From JACRCT01 sp049841135 (GTDB lineage: Bacteria; Myxococcota; Myxococcia; Myxococcales; UBA5297): a DNA stretch of 64,000 nt. The position numbers were made by a program, and so were the translations under genes. Position 1 is the first letter of the stretch, and every line of letters begins with the position of its first letter. Shown one piece after another: positions 37,330 to 46,438 of this stretch. The notes under the pieces were generated by a model. It saw nothing but the letters and a program-made list of their open reading frames with translations, was not told the DNA's origin and did no database searches. The stretch is from positions 248,001 to 312,000 of the forward strand of contig JASGHK010000008.1 in assembly GCA_049841135.1 (NCBI GenBank), in the 5' to 3' direction.

Positions 37330-39998
37330 TGCGCGCGCTCGCGACCCTCTCCTGCACCCTCTCCTGCCTGGCGCTGCTCGCCGGCTGTCCGGCCAGGGTC
37401 GAGTCCGGGCACTTCGCCTGCGAGCCGGGCAAGGTCGGCAGCTGCCCGGCGGGTTGGTTCTGCCAGTGCCGCGGCGCAGGCTGCAAGCACCACTGCTGGG
37501 CCGACGAGGGCCCCTACTGCGGCGACGGGATACTCAACGGCGGAGAGGTCTGCGACGGCACGCAGCTCGGGGCCGACAGCTGCCGGGCCCACGGCTTCTA
37601 CGGCGGGACGCTCGGCTGCAGCGACGACTGCGGCGAGGTGCTCGTCGGGGGCTGCTCCGGGGTCTGCGGCGACGGGACGGGGGATGGCCCCGAGGTCTGC
37701 GACGGGGCCGACCTCAAGACAGCCACCTGCGAGAGCCGCGGCTGGTACGGCGGCGAGCTGCGCTGCCAGCCCGGGTGCGCCGCCTTCGACGCCGCTCAGT
37801 GCGAGGGCACCTGCGGCGACGGGGTCGTCAACGGCGCCGAGAAGTGCGACGGGCTCGGTCGTGCCGAGGCGAGCTGCCTGGACTTCGGGGCCCAGGCGGG
37901 CGTGTTGGGCTGTAGCAGCGCCTGTGACCTCACGGTCGGGACCTGCATCAGCTCGCGCTGGAGGGAATGGGATCGCGTCCAGGGGCAGCTGAAGGGCCTG
38001 TGGGGGACGACGACGGGCGAGCTGTTCGCCGTGGGCAAGAAGGGGGCCCTCCGCCACTTCGACGGCCAGGCGTGGTCGGCGATGGCCTCGCCGACCACGA
38101 AGGACCTGCTCGCGGTCTGGGGCAGCGGCCCGAGCGACGTCTTCGCGGTCGGCGAAGGCGGCACGCTCCTGCGCTACGACGGGAAGGCCTGGCGGCTCGA
38201 GACGGTCCCCACCACCGCGACGCTCTACTCGGTCACCGGGTGCTCGGCGACCAACGTCCTCGTCGGCAGCGAGGCAGGCATGATCCTGCGTTTCGACGGG
38301 ACGAGCTGGAGGCTCGAGGCGGTGCCCGGCTCGACCTCGAAGCTCACCAGCCTGGCCTGCGCCGGGGACGAGGCCTGGGCCATCGACGAAGTCCGACTCC
38401 GTCACTACGCCAGAGGTACCTGGCACCCTTCCGAGGCGGAAGCGGTTTCGGTGTGGGCCAACGCCCCCACCGACGTGCTGGCGGTGCTGACCCTTGGCAG
38501 GCTCAAGCGCTTCGACAGCGTGACCAACACCTGGCTGGACGTGGCGAGCTTCCCGAGCGAGCCCCTGCAGACCGTCTGGTCGAGCGGGCCGGACAACATC
38601 TGGCTCGCGGGCGACAATGGCGCGGTCGAGCATTTCGATGGCGTGCGCTGGACCTCCCTTCCGGCGAACTCGACCGACTGGCGCATCGAAGCCCTGTGGG
38701 GCCGCGCGGGCAACGACCTCTGGGCCGTGGGCTCGCTCTTTCAATCGCAGATCAGCGCCACCTTCCACTGGGAGAGCGTGTTCGGCCGGGTTGAGGCGAA
38801 GACGTTCAAGGAGCTGAGCGCCGTGTGGGGCTCGTCCGCCACCGACGTGCTGGTGGCCGGCGAAGCCGTCCGCCGCTTCGACGGCGTTGACTTCAGGGAC
38901 GTGCCGGCGCCCGCGGGGAGTTGGATCCGCTCCCTCTGGGGCAGCGGCCCCACCGACGTCTGGGCCGCCGACTTCTTCGGAGCCATCCTGCACTACGACG
39001 GGCAAGCCTTCTCGCCCGCCGGGCCCGCGGGCCCCATGCTGATGGCGGTGTGGGGTGCAGCAGCCGACGACGTCTTCGTCGCGGGCTACGACGGCCACCT
39101 CGCCCACTTCGACGGCGCGGCCTGGACCCCGATGACCAGCGGGGCCACCGGCGCGCTCTACGGCCTATGGGGCACCTCGGGGAGGGACGTCTACGCGGTG
39201 GGCGAGGAGGCCCTGCTGCACTACGACGGGGTGAGCTGGTCACCCGCGACGAGCAACGTGACCTCGACCCTGCGTGCCGTGTGGGGCAGCGGGCCGGGCG
39301 ACGTCTGGGCGGTGGGGGAATACGGGGCCATCCTCCATTACGACGGGGCGCGCTGGGAGCGGGTCCCCGGCGGCGCCGACCTGCAGCTGACCGGCCTCTG
39401 GGGCTCGTCGCCGCGGGACATCTACGCGGTTGGGACGAAGCAGCGCCTGCTGCGCTGGGACGGCAGCACCTGGTCCCCGATTGCCCACCAGGCCGGAGAG
39501 ATCTTGAACAGCGTGTGGGGCGCCGGCCCGGGCGACGTCTGGGCGGCGGGGGGCTTTGGCTCCGTGGTGCACCTGTCGGCGCGGCTGACCGAGGAGGGGG
39601 GTGGCGCCTGCGAGAACGCGGTGCCGCTCGGCTGCGGCGCGCGGATCCCAGGAACCACCCGCGGCGGGGCGAGGCGGTTCATCAAGTACGATGACGCCCC
39701 GCGGCAGGAGCCCGGCGACGAGGTGGTCTACCGCTTGGACGCGCCGATCGACGGGAGCATCGAGGTGAAGCTGACACCGGTCGGCGGCGACCTCGACCTG
39801 CTGGCGCTTGGCGCGCGAGTGGAGGGCGGTTGCGCGACGCAGTCGCCGGTCCTGGCGGCGAGCCAGGGACATGGGCAGGTCGAGGAACGCGTGACCCTCG
39901 AGACCGAGTCCGCGCGCACGTACTACCTCGCCGTCGACGGTCCCGCCCTGGCCGACGTCAGCTACTGGCTCGAGGTCCAGTGCACGAAGCGGCCGTGA
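37329..39998 (+). CDS. lipoprotein with Cys-rich repeats and WG beta-propeller repeats
   Basis: The 889-residue protein has a lipobox (LALLAGC), three or four CGDGxxNGxEVCDG repeats (about 55-215) of the Myxococcus cysteine-rich type, then a long run of about 12 repeats of 40 residues with the pattern LWGSGPxDVWAVGxxGxILHYDG. These form a beta-propeller or toroid by family knowledge. A pre-peptidase-C-like C-terminal domain (about 765-885, EVVYRLDAPIDGSIEVKLTP) ends it. The ATG overlaps the previous stop by one base. It is probably exposed on the cell surface. The actual ligand is unknown. Confidence 0.88.
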   Translation: MRALATLSCTLSCLALLAGCPARVESGHFACEPGKVGSCPAGWFCQCRGAGCKHHCWADEGPYCGDGILNGGEVCDGTQLGADSCRAHGFYGGTLGCSDDCGEVLVGGCSGVCGDGTGDGPEVCDGADLKTATCESRGWYGGELRCQPGCAAFDAAQCEGTCGDGVVNGAEKCDGLGRAEASCLDFGAQAGVLGCSSACDLTVGTCISSRWREWDRVQGQLKGLWGTTTGELFAVGKKGALRHFDGQAWSAMASPTTKDLLAVWGSGPSDVFAVGEGGTLLRYDGKAWRLETVPTTATLYSVTGCSATNVLVGSEAGMILRFDGTSWRLEAVPGSTSKLTSLACAGDEAWAIDEVRLRHYARGTWHPSEAEAVSVWANAPTDVLAVLTLGRLKRFDSVTNTWLDVASFPSEPLQTVWSSGPDNIWLAGDNGAVEHFDGVRWTSLPANSTDWRIEALWGRAGNDLWAVGSLFQSQISATFHWESVFGRVEAKTFKELSAVWGSSATDVLVAGEAVRRFDGVDFRDVPAPAGSWIRSLWGSGPTDVWAADFFGAILHYDGQAFSPAGPAGPMLMAVWGAAADDVFVAGYDGHLAHFDGAAWTPMTSGATGALYGLWGTSGRDVYAVGEEALLHYDGVSWSPATSNVTSTLRAVWGSGPGDVWAVGEYGAILHYDGARWERVPGGADLQLTGLWGSSPRDIYAVGTKQRLLRWDGSTWSPIAHQAGEILNSVWGAGPGDVWAAGGFGSVVHLSARLTEEGGGACENAVPLGCGARIPGTTRGGARRFIKYDDAPRQEPGDEVVYRLDAPIDGSIEVKLTPVGGDLDLLALGARVEGGCATQSPVLAASQGHGQVEERVTLETESARTYYLAVDGPALADVSYWLEVQCTKRP

Positions 39999-40120
39999 CG
40001 CGAGCCGCCACCATCGCTCGCGCCGTCCGGTCCCACCGAGAATCGTCTAGGCTTCCAGTGGGCCGGGGAATCGGCGCGGGCATCATGCCCCGCCACGGTT
40101 TCGGTCACCGAGAGTGCACG

Positions 40121-41411
40121 ATGGTCATCGGCCGCCTACGCGACGCCCGGGTGCGTCTTCGCCTCGCGCCTGACCTCTGCGTGCTGGCCCTCGCGCTGAG
40201 CGTCCTCGGCTGCGGAAGGACCGCTCCGTTCAGCCCGCGCACGGCGACCGAGCCCCGACGCCTCCCAGGGGCCGGCCTGCACGTCGCTCGCGGACTGCGA
40301 CGACGGGGACTGGTGCACCGTGGAGCGGTGCGACCCGGCGCTCGGCTGCGTCGAGTCTCCCAGGGCGTGCGACGACGGCATCGCCTGTCACCGCAACGGC
40401 TGCGACCCTGGGACCCGCGCCTGCGTGCACACGCCGGACGACTCGCTCTGCCCCGATGGTCAGTGGTGCGGCGAAGCCGGCTGCATCGCGTGCCTCGCCG
40501 ACGGCGACTGCGACGACGGCGCGCTCTGCACCGCGGACACCTGCCTCCCCGACGGCTCCTGCCAGCACTTGCCGGACGACCGCCTGTGCGGCGGCCATCC
40601 CTGGTGCGACGGGGACTACACCTGCGCCCCATTCCTCGGCTGCGTCGTGGGGCGGCCCAGAGACTGCGACGACGGCATCGCTTGCGACCGCAACACCTGC
40701 GTCGAAGCCATCCGGAGCTGCACCCACACTCCCGACGACTCCGCCTGCCCTCCCACCCAGCTGTGCGGGCTCTCCGGCTGCGAGCCGTTCATCTACGCCC
40801 AGACTCCGGTCGCGCTCTACCAGGTGGAGCTTCCGTCGGGCCGCGTCCTCGAGGTTGGGGCGACGGGTCTCATGGCCTTCGACCTTGCGTTCACGCCGTC
40901 GCGGGTCCTGTACGGCACCCAGGGCGAGCTCGTCTTCACGCTGGACCGCAAGACCGGCGTCCCGCTCTCGATGTCTCCGCTCCTCCCGGTCTTCGAGGGG
41001 ATGAATGCGCTGGGCAGTGCCAGTGACGGAAGCCTCTATGGCGCAGGCGGCAGCACGATCTACCTGATCGACCCCGACTCCTGGACCGTGGCGACGGTCG
41101 CCCACCTGCCGTCTCAGTACTCGTCCAGCGGAGACCTGGCCTTCGTCGGCGACGCGCTCTTCACGACGGTCTACCGCCCGGGCAACTCCTCCGACGACCT
41201 GGCGCTGGTGGACCTCGCCGCGGGCACCGCGAAGATCGTGGGCCCTATCGGCTACTCCGACGTCTACGGCCTGGCTCCCTATGACGGCGAGCTCTACGGC
41301 TTTGCGCAAGGTGGCCAGATCCTGCGCATCGACATGGCGACCGGCGCCGGGTCGCTCATCGCCGAGACCCAGCTGCAGTTCTACGGCGCGGGGTCCCTTC
41401 CGGGCCGCTGA
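40121..41411 (+). CDS. Cys-rich lipoprotein with beta-propeller-like C-terminus (one frameshift)
   Basis: The ATG at 40121 begins a lipoprotein signal (LCVLALALSVLGC). After TATEP the frame shifts at a CCCC run near 40255; removing one C continues into DASQGPACTSLADCDDGDWC. The length of 3n+1 fits one extra base and gives 429 residues. The first half has Cys-rich repeats of the DCDDGIACxxNxC type, common in this phylum. The second half (about 225-425) has short repeats like YQVELPSGRVLEV and LYGAGGSTIYLIDPDS, suggesting a beta-propeller. Surface binding protein is the best guess. Confidence 0.78.
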
Positions 41412-41555
41412 CGCTTCGCAGGAGGCGTGAAGGAACCCTGCTAAAGATAGGCACCCTTTTTGTGACATGAGTCTGGCGCCCGCCGTCCCGCCCAGTCGTC
41501 ACAGGTGCTCTTTCCGCTGAGAACGAGTTCAAGCTGTCGCAGAGAACGGGTTCGT

Positions 41556-41573
41556 CCGTGGTTAGATCCACGG
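41556..41573 (+). promoter_or_regulatory. palindrome with -10-like core before the reductase gene
   Basis: CCGTGG and CCACGG flank TTAGAT, and the second arm ends one base before the ATG at 41575. TTAGAT could be a -10 element of an almost leaderless transcript, or the palindrome an operator. No -35 box is obvious. Confidence 0.35.
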
Positions 41574-41574
41574 C

Positions 41575-42129
41575 ATGGGCCTCTTGACCTTCGGACTCAA
41601 CGTGACGCTGGACGGGTGCTGCGACCATCGCGTGGGGATCGCGGACGACGAGCTGCTCGACTACTGGACGCAGCTCATGGACGCAGCCGGTGCGATGCTC
41701 TGGGGGCGCGTCACCTACGAGCTGATGGAGAGCGCCTGGCCGGCGGTGGCGCGCGACGAGAACGCCCCGCGCGCGACGCGGGAGTGGGCGCGCAAGCTGG
41801 AGGCCAAGCCGAAGTATGTGGTGTCGTCATCGCGGCGCGACTTCCCGTGGAGCAACACCTTCCGCATCGAAGGGGATGTGCACGAGGCCGTGAAGCAGCT
41901 CAAGGAGAAGACCCCGCAAGGCGTGCTCGTGGGCAGCCCAACGCTGTCGGCCGCGCTCGAGCGCCTAGGGCTGATCGACGAGTACCGTTTCGTCCTCCAC
42001 CCGGTCCTCGCTGGCCATGGGCCGACCTTGTTTCAGGGCCTGCAGCCCTCGCGGCAGCTCGCGCTCATCTCGACGAAGCGCCTGAAGTCCGGCGCGCTGG
42101 CGCTCCACTACCGACGCCAGGCGGGATGA
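41575..42129 (+). CDS. RibD C-terminal/dihydrofolate-reductase-like protein
   Basis: The 184-residue protein has the DHFR-like fold of the RibD-C family: GLLTFGLNVTLDG at the start, AAGAMLWGRVTYELM, KYVVSSSRRDFPWSNT, and PQGVLVGSPTLSAALERLGL followed by EYRFVLHPVLAGHGPTLFQG. These proteins bind NADPH, but their physiological substrates are mostly unknown. The length is typical. No ribosome-binding site is visible, so it may be leaderless. It is convergent with the hydrolase gene at 42359. Confidence 0.85.
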   Translation: MGLLTFGLNVTLDGCCDHRVGIADDELLDYWTQLMDAAGAMLWGRVTYELMESAWPAVARDENAPRATREWARKLEAKPKYVVSSSRRDFPWSNTFRIEGDVHEAVKQLKEKTPQGVLVGSPTLSAALERLGLIDEYRFVLHPVLAGHGPTLFQGLQPSRQLALISTKRLKSGALALHYRRQAG

Positions 42130-42358
42130 CGCTCGGCTCGGGGTCGATCGCGCAGGGCGGTCCTCGTCGTCGACGGCCCGCCGCGAGCCGTACGCGGCGC
42201 CTTCCTCCACTGCGCGCCGAAGGACATCGTGAGCGCGGACCTTCATCCGTGCAGGTAGGCCGGCTGCCGTCTGCGGGCATCAAGCAGCTTGTGCGGCGAA
42301 CGGGGAACTCTCAGGCTCCGCCGCGGCGCCAGACCTCGAGCACCTCGGACCTGCGTCT

Positions 42359-43130
42359 TCAGCTCCCGGCAGACGCGACCTGAGCCACGAAGCGAGCGAG
42401 CGCCTCCCAATACGTTTCCGATGCGGCGACGTCGTTGTGACCGCGGCCTGGGACGAGCACCAGTTCCTTCTTCTCCGCCCCGGCCGCTTCGTACGCCCGC
42501 TTCCCCTCGGTCGGCGAGATGGACTGATCCTGCTCGCCGTGAAGCACCAGCAGCGGGAGCCTGCCTCGCGCGAGCTTGGGCAAAGGATCGAAGGTTGCCT
42601 TTTCGGCGTCATCGAAGGAGTCAGGCGCCTCCAGACCTCGTCGCCGGATCAGCGCGGCCAGGTCCACGAACCCGCTCTCGAAGACGACGGCGCGGACGGA
42701 CGAGTCCAGGCTCGAGCCATACAGCTCCGCCGCACACGCCGAGCCGAGCGACCGCCCCATGACGATGATCGGCTTGCCGGCGGCCTTCGCCACGACTCCC
42801 GCCAGGACCGTCTGCGCGTCTTCGATCGCCAGGCGCAGCGTGGGCCTTCCCCGGCTCTCGCCGTACCCGCGGTAGTCGACGACCGCCAGGTCCACGCCCG
42901 CTTTCCGGAAGGACTCGGCCAGCGGGTCGTAGTCGGCCACCACCTCACCGTTGCCGTGGAAGAGCAGCAGCGTCGCCCGCGTGTCCGCACCGTGGTGCCA
43001 GCGCAGGTGCAGGCTCGCCCCAAGTACTTGGACCCGCAAGATCCTCCGCGCCCGCCGGTGCCTTGTGCACGAAGGGCCGGGGAAAGAAGAGCCGCTTGTT
43101 GAAGACGTCGCTGTCGAGGATGGAGGTCAT
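42359..43130 (-). CDS. alpha/beta hydrolase (one frameshift)
   Basis: The C-terminal 226 residues contain LLLFHGNGEV (oxyanion HG), DYRGYGESRG, the nucleophile motif VMGRSLGSACAAEL, LLVLHGEQDQSI with the acid, and GRGHNDVAA with the His, so the catalytic triad is complete. The natural start seems to be the ATG at 43130 (MTSILDSDVFNKRLFFPRP). One extra base around 43045 in GATCTTGCGG separates it from the rest, and 3n+1 length agrees, giving 256 residues. Similar proteins are cytosolic serine hydrolases of the bem46/ABHD13 type. The substrate is unknown. It follows the PrsW gene on the same strand after 38 bp. Confidence 0.83.
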
Positions 43131-43168
43131 CGCTTTCGACTCCGGTTCGATTCGGGAGCCTTCCTGAA

Positions 43169-44194
43169 TCAGCTCGCCTTGGACGGCAGCCCGCGGATGC
43201 CCGAGCGGAACAGCAGCAGGAAGAGCAGGGTCGGGGTCCCCACGACGATTGAGGAGACCATCGCCTCGCTCGAGGTCAGCTCGCTCGAGCCCTCCAGCCA
43301 GACCGCGAGCACGAGCAGCACGAACAACGAGCCGAGACTGGCGCCCCCTCCACCGACCAGGATCTTGATGATCGGCCAGCCAGCGCCCCCGCTTGCAGCC
43401 TGCTGCGGATGCGGAACGAGAGTGGGTCGCGAGCTCGCCGTGGACGCCTGAGCCGAAAGGACGGGAATCGTGGCGATCGGCTGCGCCTCCGCGCCGACCA
43501 CCTCGGCCACCGCAGCGCCCAGCGCGACGTGGGGCGTAGCGACCTGCTCCTCCCGCATCCGGCGGATCAGCCGCCTGGCCCAGACGACCTGCACCACCAT
43601 CACCACCAGCGCCAGGAGCGCGAAGCCGCTCTTGGTGAGCAGGAAGGTGTCGTACAGCCCGTGGAGCACCACCGCGGCGAGGAAGCCCTTGAGCACGGAC
43701 CCGCCCGGCTTGCCGAACTTCGCGGCCCCGACGTAGGCGCCCACGATGACGCCGCTGAGCGCGTGGCCGGGGACCGCGGTGAAGGCGCGCAGCGCGGCGA
43801 CGCCCAGGCCGTTCTGCTCGACGTACATCACGTTCTCGAAGGCCGCGAAGCCGAGCGAGGCCGTCGCCCCGTACACCATGCCGTCCATCGGCTCGTCGAA
43901 CGCCTCCTTGCCCCAGGCCCAGCCGCGAAGGACCAGCAGCTTGAAGGACTCCTCGGGGATGGCCGCACCGAGGAACGCCGACACCAGCGCCGTGCCCCAC
44001 ATCCCGGTGAACCCCTGGCCCAGGAGCTCGAGCCCCATGGCGCAGGGGATGACCGGGACGACGATGACCGCGCCGAGCAGGAAGGCCTTGGCGATCATCC
44101 CTTTCGGCTCGGGGTTCTTGTCCCGGCTGGTGAGGAACCACAGCAGCAGGAACGCCGGGACCAACGCGCTCGCCGCGAGCAGGAGTCCGAACAT
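43169..44194 (-). CDS. PrsW-family intramembrane metalloprotease
   Basis: The 341-residue membrane protein has at least eight hydrophobic helices and the conserved PrsW motifs: AAIPEESFKLLVLRG (EExxK), GFAAFENVMYV (FxxxEN), GHALSGVIVG and VLHGLYDTFLL, with the metal-binding residues. PrsW cleaves an anti-sigma factor in Bacillus; here no sigma or anti-sigma gene is adjacent. A C-terminal region after a Ser/Ala linker contains two further helices. I chose the ATG at 44194. It is divergent from the GNAT-like gene at 44313. Confidence 0.88.
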   Translation of the reverse strand: MFGLLLAASALVPAFLLLWFLTSRDKNPEPKGMIAKAFLLGAVIVVPVIPCAMGLELLGQGFTGMWGTALVSAFLGAAIPEESFKLLVLRGWAWGKEAFDEPMDGMVYGATASLGFAAFENVMYVEQNGLGVAALRAFTAVPGHALSGVIVGAYVGAAKFGKPGGSVLKGFLAAVVLHGLYDTFLLTKSGFALLALVVMVVQVVWARRLIRRMREEQVATPHVALGAAVAEVVGAEAQPIATIPVLSAQASTASSRPTLVPHPQQAASGGAGWPIIKILVGGGGASLGSLFVLLVLAVWLEGSSELTSSEAMVSSIVVGTPTLLFLLLFRSGIRGLPSKAS

Positions 44195-44312
44195 GGCCAC
44201 CAGCGTAGCGACTTTCGGCCCCTGCGAGGCGTTCCGCCCCACCCGGACACCTCGGGCACCACGAGCCCGTTTCGAGCATCGAAGAGCGCGCGACCGAACC
44301 CGAGGAGCCCCC

Positions 44313-45506
44313 ATGTCCGAGTCCCTGCCGCAGAAGCTCCGGACCGAGCTGGCCCGCCACCCGAACCTCGCTCGGCTGGCCTCGCAAGCCCTGGACACGA
44401 AGTTGTCGGCCTCGGCCTGGCTGCACTCGGCGGCGCGGCACGCCGCCAGCGAGCGCGCCTTCTCCCTCTCGGGCCAGCTCCGCGGCCGGGTGCCGCTGAC
44501 CGCGCTCTACGTGGGCGACCCCGTCTTCGTGCACGACCTCGACCAGCTCCTCTTCGCGAGCCGGGCGTCCATCGCCGAGCTTGGCCGCGCCTCCGCCGAC
44601 CGCCTCCGCCGCAGCGGGACGGATCTGGTCATCACCGAGGCCTGGCCCTCCGAGACCTCCGACGACCCGCGCCGGCCGATCGTCCAGCCTTGGCTCGAGT
44701 CGCGCTGCGAGCCGAAGACGACTTACGCCACCTATCTGCGCGACCACGTCAGCGAGAACGCGCGGCGGAGCCTGCGCAAGGCGCAGGACAAAGGCTTCAC
44801 CCTTCGCTGGGAGCCCGCGGAGGAGTTCGCGGTCCGCTTCCTGCGCGAGGTGTCGGCCTCGATGGCGCGAAGGCTCTACGGCGACGAGAGCGTGATCGGC
44901 GCGCCCGAGCGCATCCTCGACTGGCGCGGTCGGTCCAACCGGATCGAGACGCTGATCGTCGAGTCCAGCACCGGTGAGCCGCTGGGCGGAGCCGTCCTGG
45001 TGCACTTCGAGCTGCGGCGCGAGGTGATGCTCCACTCCTACGGGCTCCATCTGCCGGCGCTCGACGACCGCAAGCTGCGCGCCGAGGTGACCGCGGCGGT
45101 CAACGCCGCCGTCTTCGAGGCGGCCTGCGAGAAGGGCTTCGCCGTCAACCTCGGCCAGACCCGGCCCTTCCTGGACGACGGCGTCTTCAACCACAAGCGG
45201 CAGTGGGGCTGCCACCTCACTCCGGTCGTGCGCCAACCCCGCTTCCGCTTCGAGATGGTGACGGCGCGCTGGTGCTTCCTCGGCGCCGCGCCGCTGGCGG
45301 TGCTCGGAAGCGACGGCGTCCGCGGGATTTCCTCCTTCGACCCTTCCGAGGAGATGACGCCCAAGCTGCTCTCGGACCGGCTCGGCGGGTGGGTCTGCGA
45401 CGGGCTGAAGGGGATCGAGGTGGTGATGCCCGTGGGCCTACCGGTCGGCTCGCTGAGCGCCGTGACCCAGGTCAAGGGCTGCCCGGTGAGCTTCGCGCAC
45501 GAGTGA
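44313..45506 (+). CDS. GNAT-fold (FemAB/BioF2-like) acyltransferase-like protein
   Basis: The 397-residue protein, starting after GAGGA, has a C-terminal GNAT-like part (about 140-330): YLRDHVSENARRSLRKAQDK, followed by LIVESSTGEPLGGAVLVHFE and ACEKGFAVNLGQTRPFLDDG. This resembles the acetyltransferase region found in FemAB-like and BioF2-like proteins. The N-terminal 100 residues are of unknown type. The acyl donor and substrate are not known. It is convergent with the exported protein gene at 45525. Confidence 0.65.
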   Translation: MSESLPQKLRTELARHPNLARLASQALDTKLSASAWLHSAARHAASERAFSLSGQLRGRVPLTALYVGDPVFVHDLDQLLFASRASIAELGRASADRLRRSGTDLVITEAWPSETSDDPRRPIVQPWLESRCEPKTTYATYLRDHVSENARRSLRKAQDKGFTLRWEPAEEFAVRFLREVSASMARRLYGDESVIGAPERILDWRGRSNRIETLIVESSTGEPLGGAVLVHFELRREVMLHSYGLHLPALDDRKLRAEVTAAVNAAVFEAACEKGFAVNLGQTRPFLDDGVFNHKRQWGCHLTPVVRQPRFRFEMVTARWCFLGAAPLAVLGSDGVRGISSFDPSEEMTPKLLSDRLGGWVCDGLKGIEVVMPVGLPVGSLSAVTQVKGCPVSFAHE

Positions 45507-45524
45507 TGCCTCGCCCCACTGACC

Positions 45525-46403
45525 TCAGAAGAGGTCGACCGGGACCTTGTCGACGAGCAGCGCGTGCATCGCCTTGGCGTGCTTGGCGACGAAGGCCTTG
45601 CGCCGGGCGATCTCCGCCTTGGCAGCCTTGGCCTCGCGCTCCTTCTCGGCGGCGGTGAGCGGGCGCGGCGTCTTCATCGGCGGCACCCCGTCGCCCTTGT
45701 ACTCGCCCTCGTCGAAGCCGAGGACCTCGCCCTTGGCCAGCGCTTCGTCCACCCGCGCCTGCAGCGCGTCGAGCATCTGCGTCGCCAGGGTCTCCAGCGA
45801 CTTGGGCGAGGCAGCCATCTTCTTGAGCGTCGCGCGCCACGGGTCCGGGGAGGACGCCGACAGCTCCGTGTCGAGGATCTGGAAGCTGGCCCGCTCCCCG
45901 ACGGTGACCTGCTCGGACACCTTGCCGTCCTTGCCGAGCACGAGGAACGTCGCGCCCATCGCCTCCCCGACGATCGACTTGCCGCCTTCGGCGACGTAGA
46001 AGCGGACCGCCAGGTCGCCCTTCTCCGGGAAGTGGCCGAGGTTGACGACGAGCCCGAAGGCCTTGGGCAGCTCGTAGTGCAGCGCCTCGAGCGTCATCCA
46101 CTCGGTGCCGCGCTGCTCGTTGGTCACCACCGAGCCGGCCGCGCAGACGTCCGTCGCGACCTTGGGCCCGCACCAGCGCTCGGTCAGGAAGTTGCCGGCG
46201 ACCTGCAGCGGCTGGTGCTTCCAGCCTCCAGCAGCCTTCTTCTCCATCCACGCCCGCAGCGCCTGGTGCCGCTCGCCCTCGGCCTTGGTCTCGAACTGCA
46301 GGTTGCTGGTCTTCAAAGCCATCTTGGGCTCCTGCGCCCGCGCCAGGGCGGGGCTGAGAAGGAGGAGGAACAACGCCAGCGTCAGGGTGCGCTTGCTCGC
46401 CAT
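45525..46403 (-). CDS. exported hypothetical protein
   Basis: The 292-residue protein has a clear signal peptide (LALFLLLLSPALARAQ) and a soluble mature part with one Cys pair (ERWCGPKVATDVCAAG) and a charged helical tail rich in Lys and Ala. No known domain is recognised. It follows glgC on the same strand after 35 bp and may be co-transcribed with it. Confidence 0.72.
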   Translation of the reverse strand: MASKRTLTLALFLLLLSPALARAQEPKMALKTSNLQFETKAEGERHQALRAWMEKKAAGGWKHQPLQVAGNFLTERWCGPKVATDVCAAGSVVTNEQRGTEWMTLEALHYELPKAFGLVVNLGHFPEKGDLAVRFYVAEGGKSIVGEAMGATFLVLGKDGKVSEQVTVGERASFQILDTELSASSPDPWRATLKKMAASPKSLETLATQMLDALQARVDEALAKGEVLGFDEGEYKGDGVPPMKTPRPLTAAEKEREAKAAKAEIARRKAFVAKHAKAMHALLVDKVPVDLF

Positions 46404-46438
46404 CGGGATCGTCCTCGTCGGCAGCCGCCCCAGGCGGC

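Noticed and set aside
42130..42358. Possible small gene between two convergent genes
   Set aside because: No frame has protein-like composition or a plausible start, and no clear terminator hairpin is present either.
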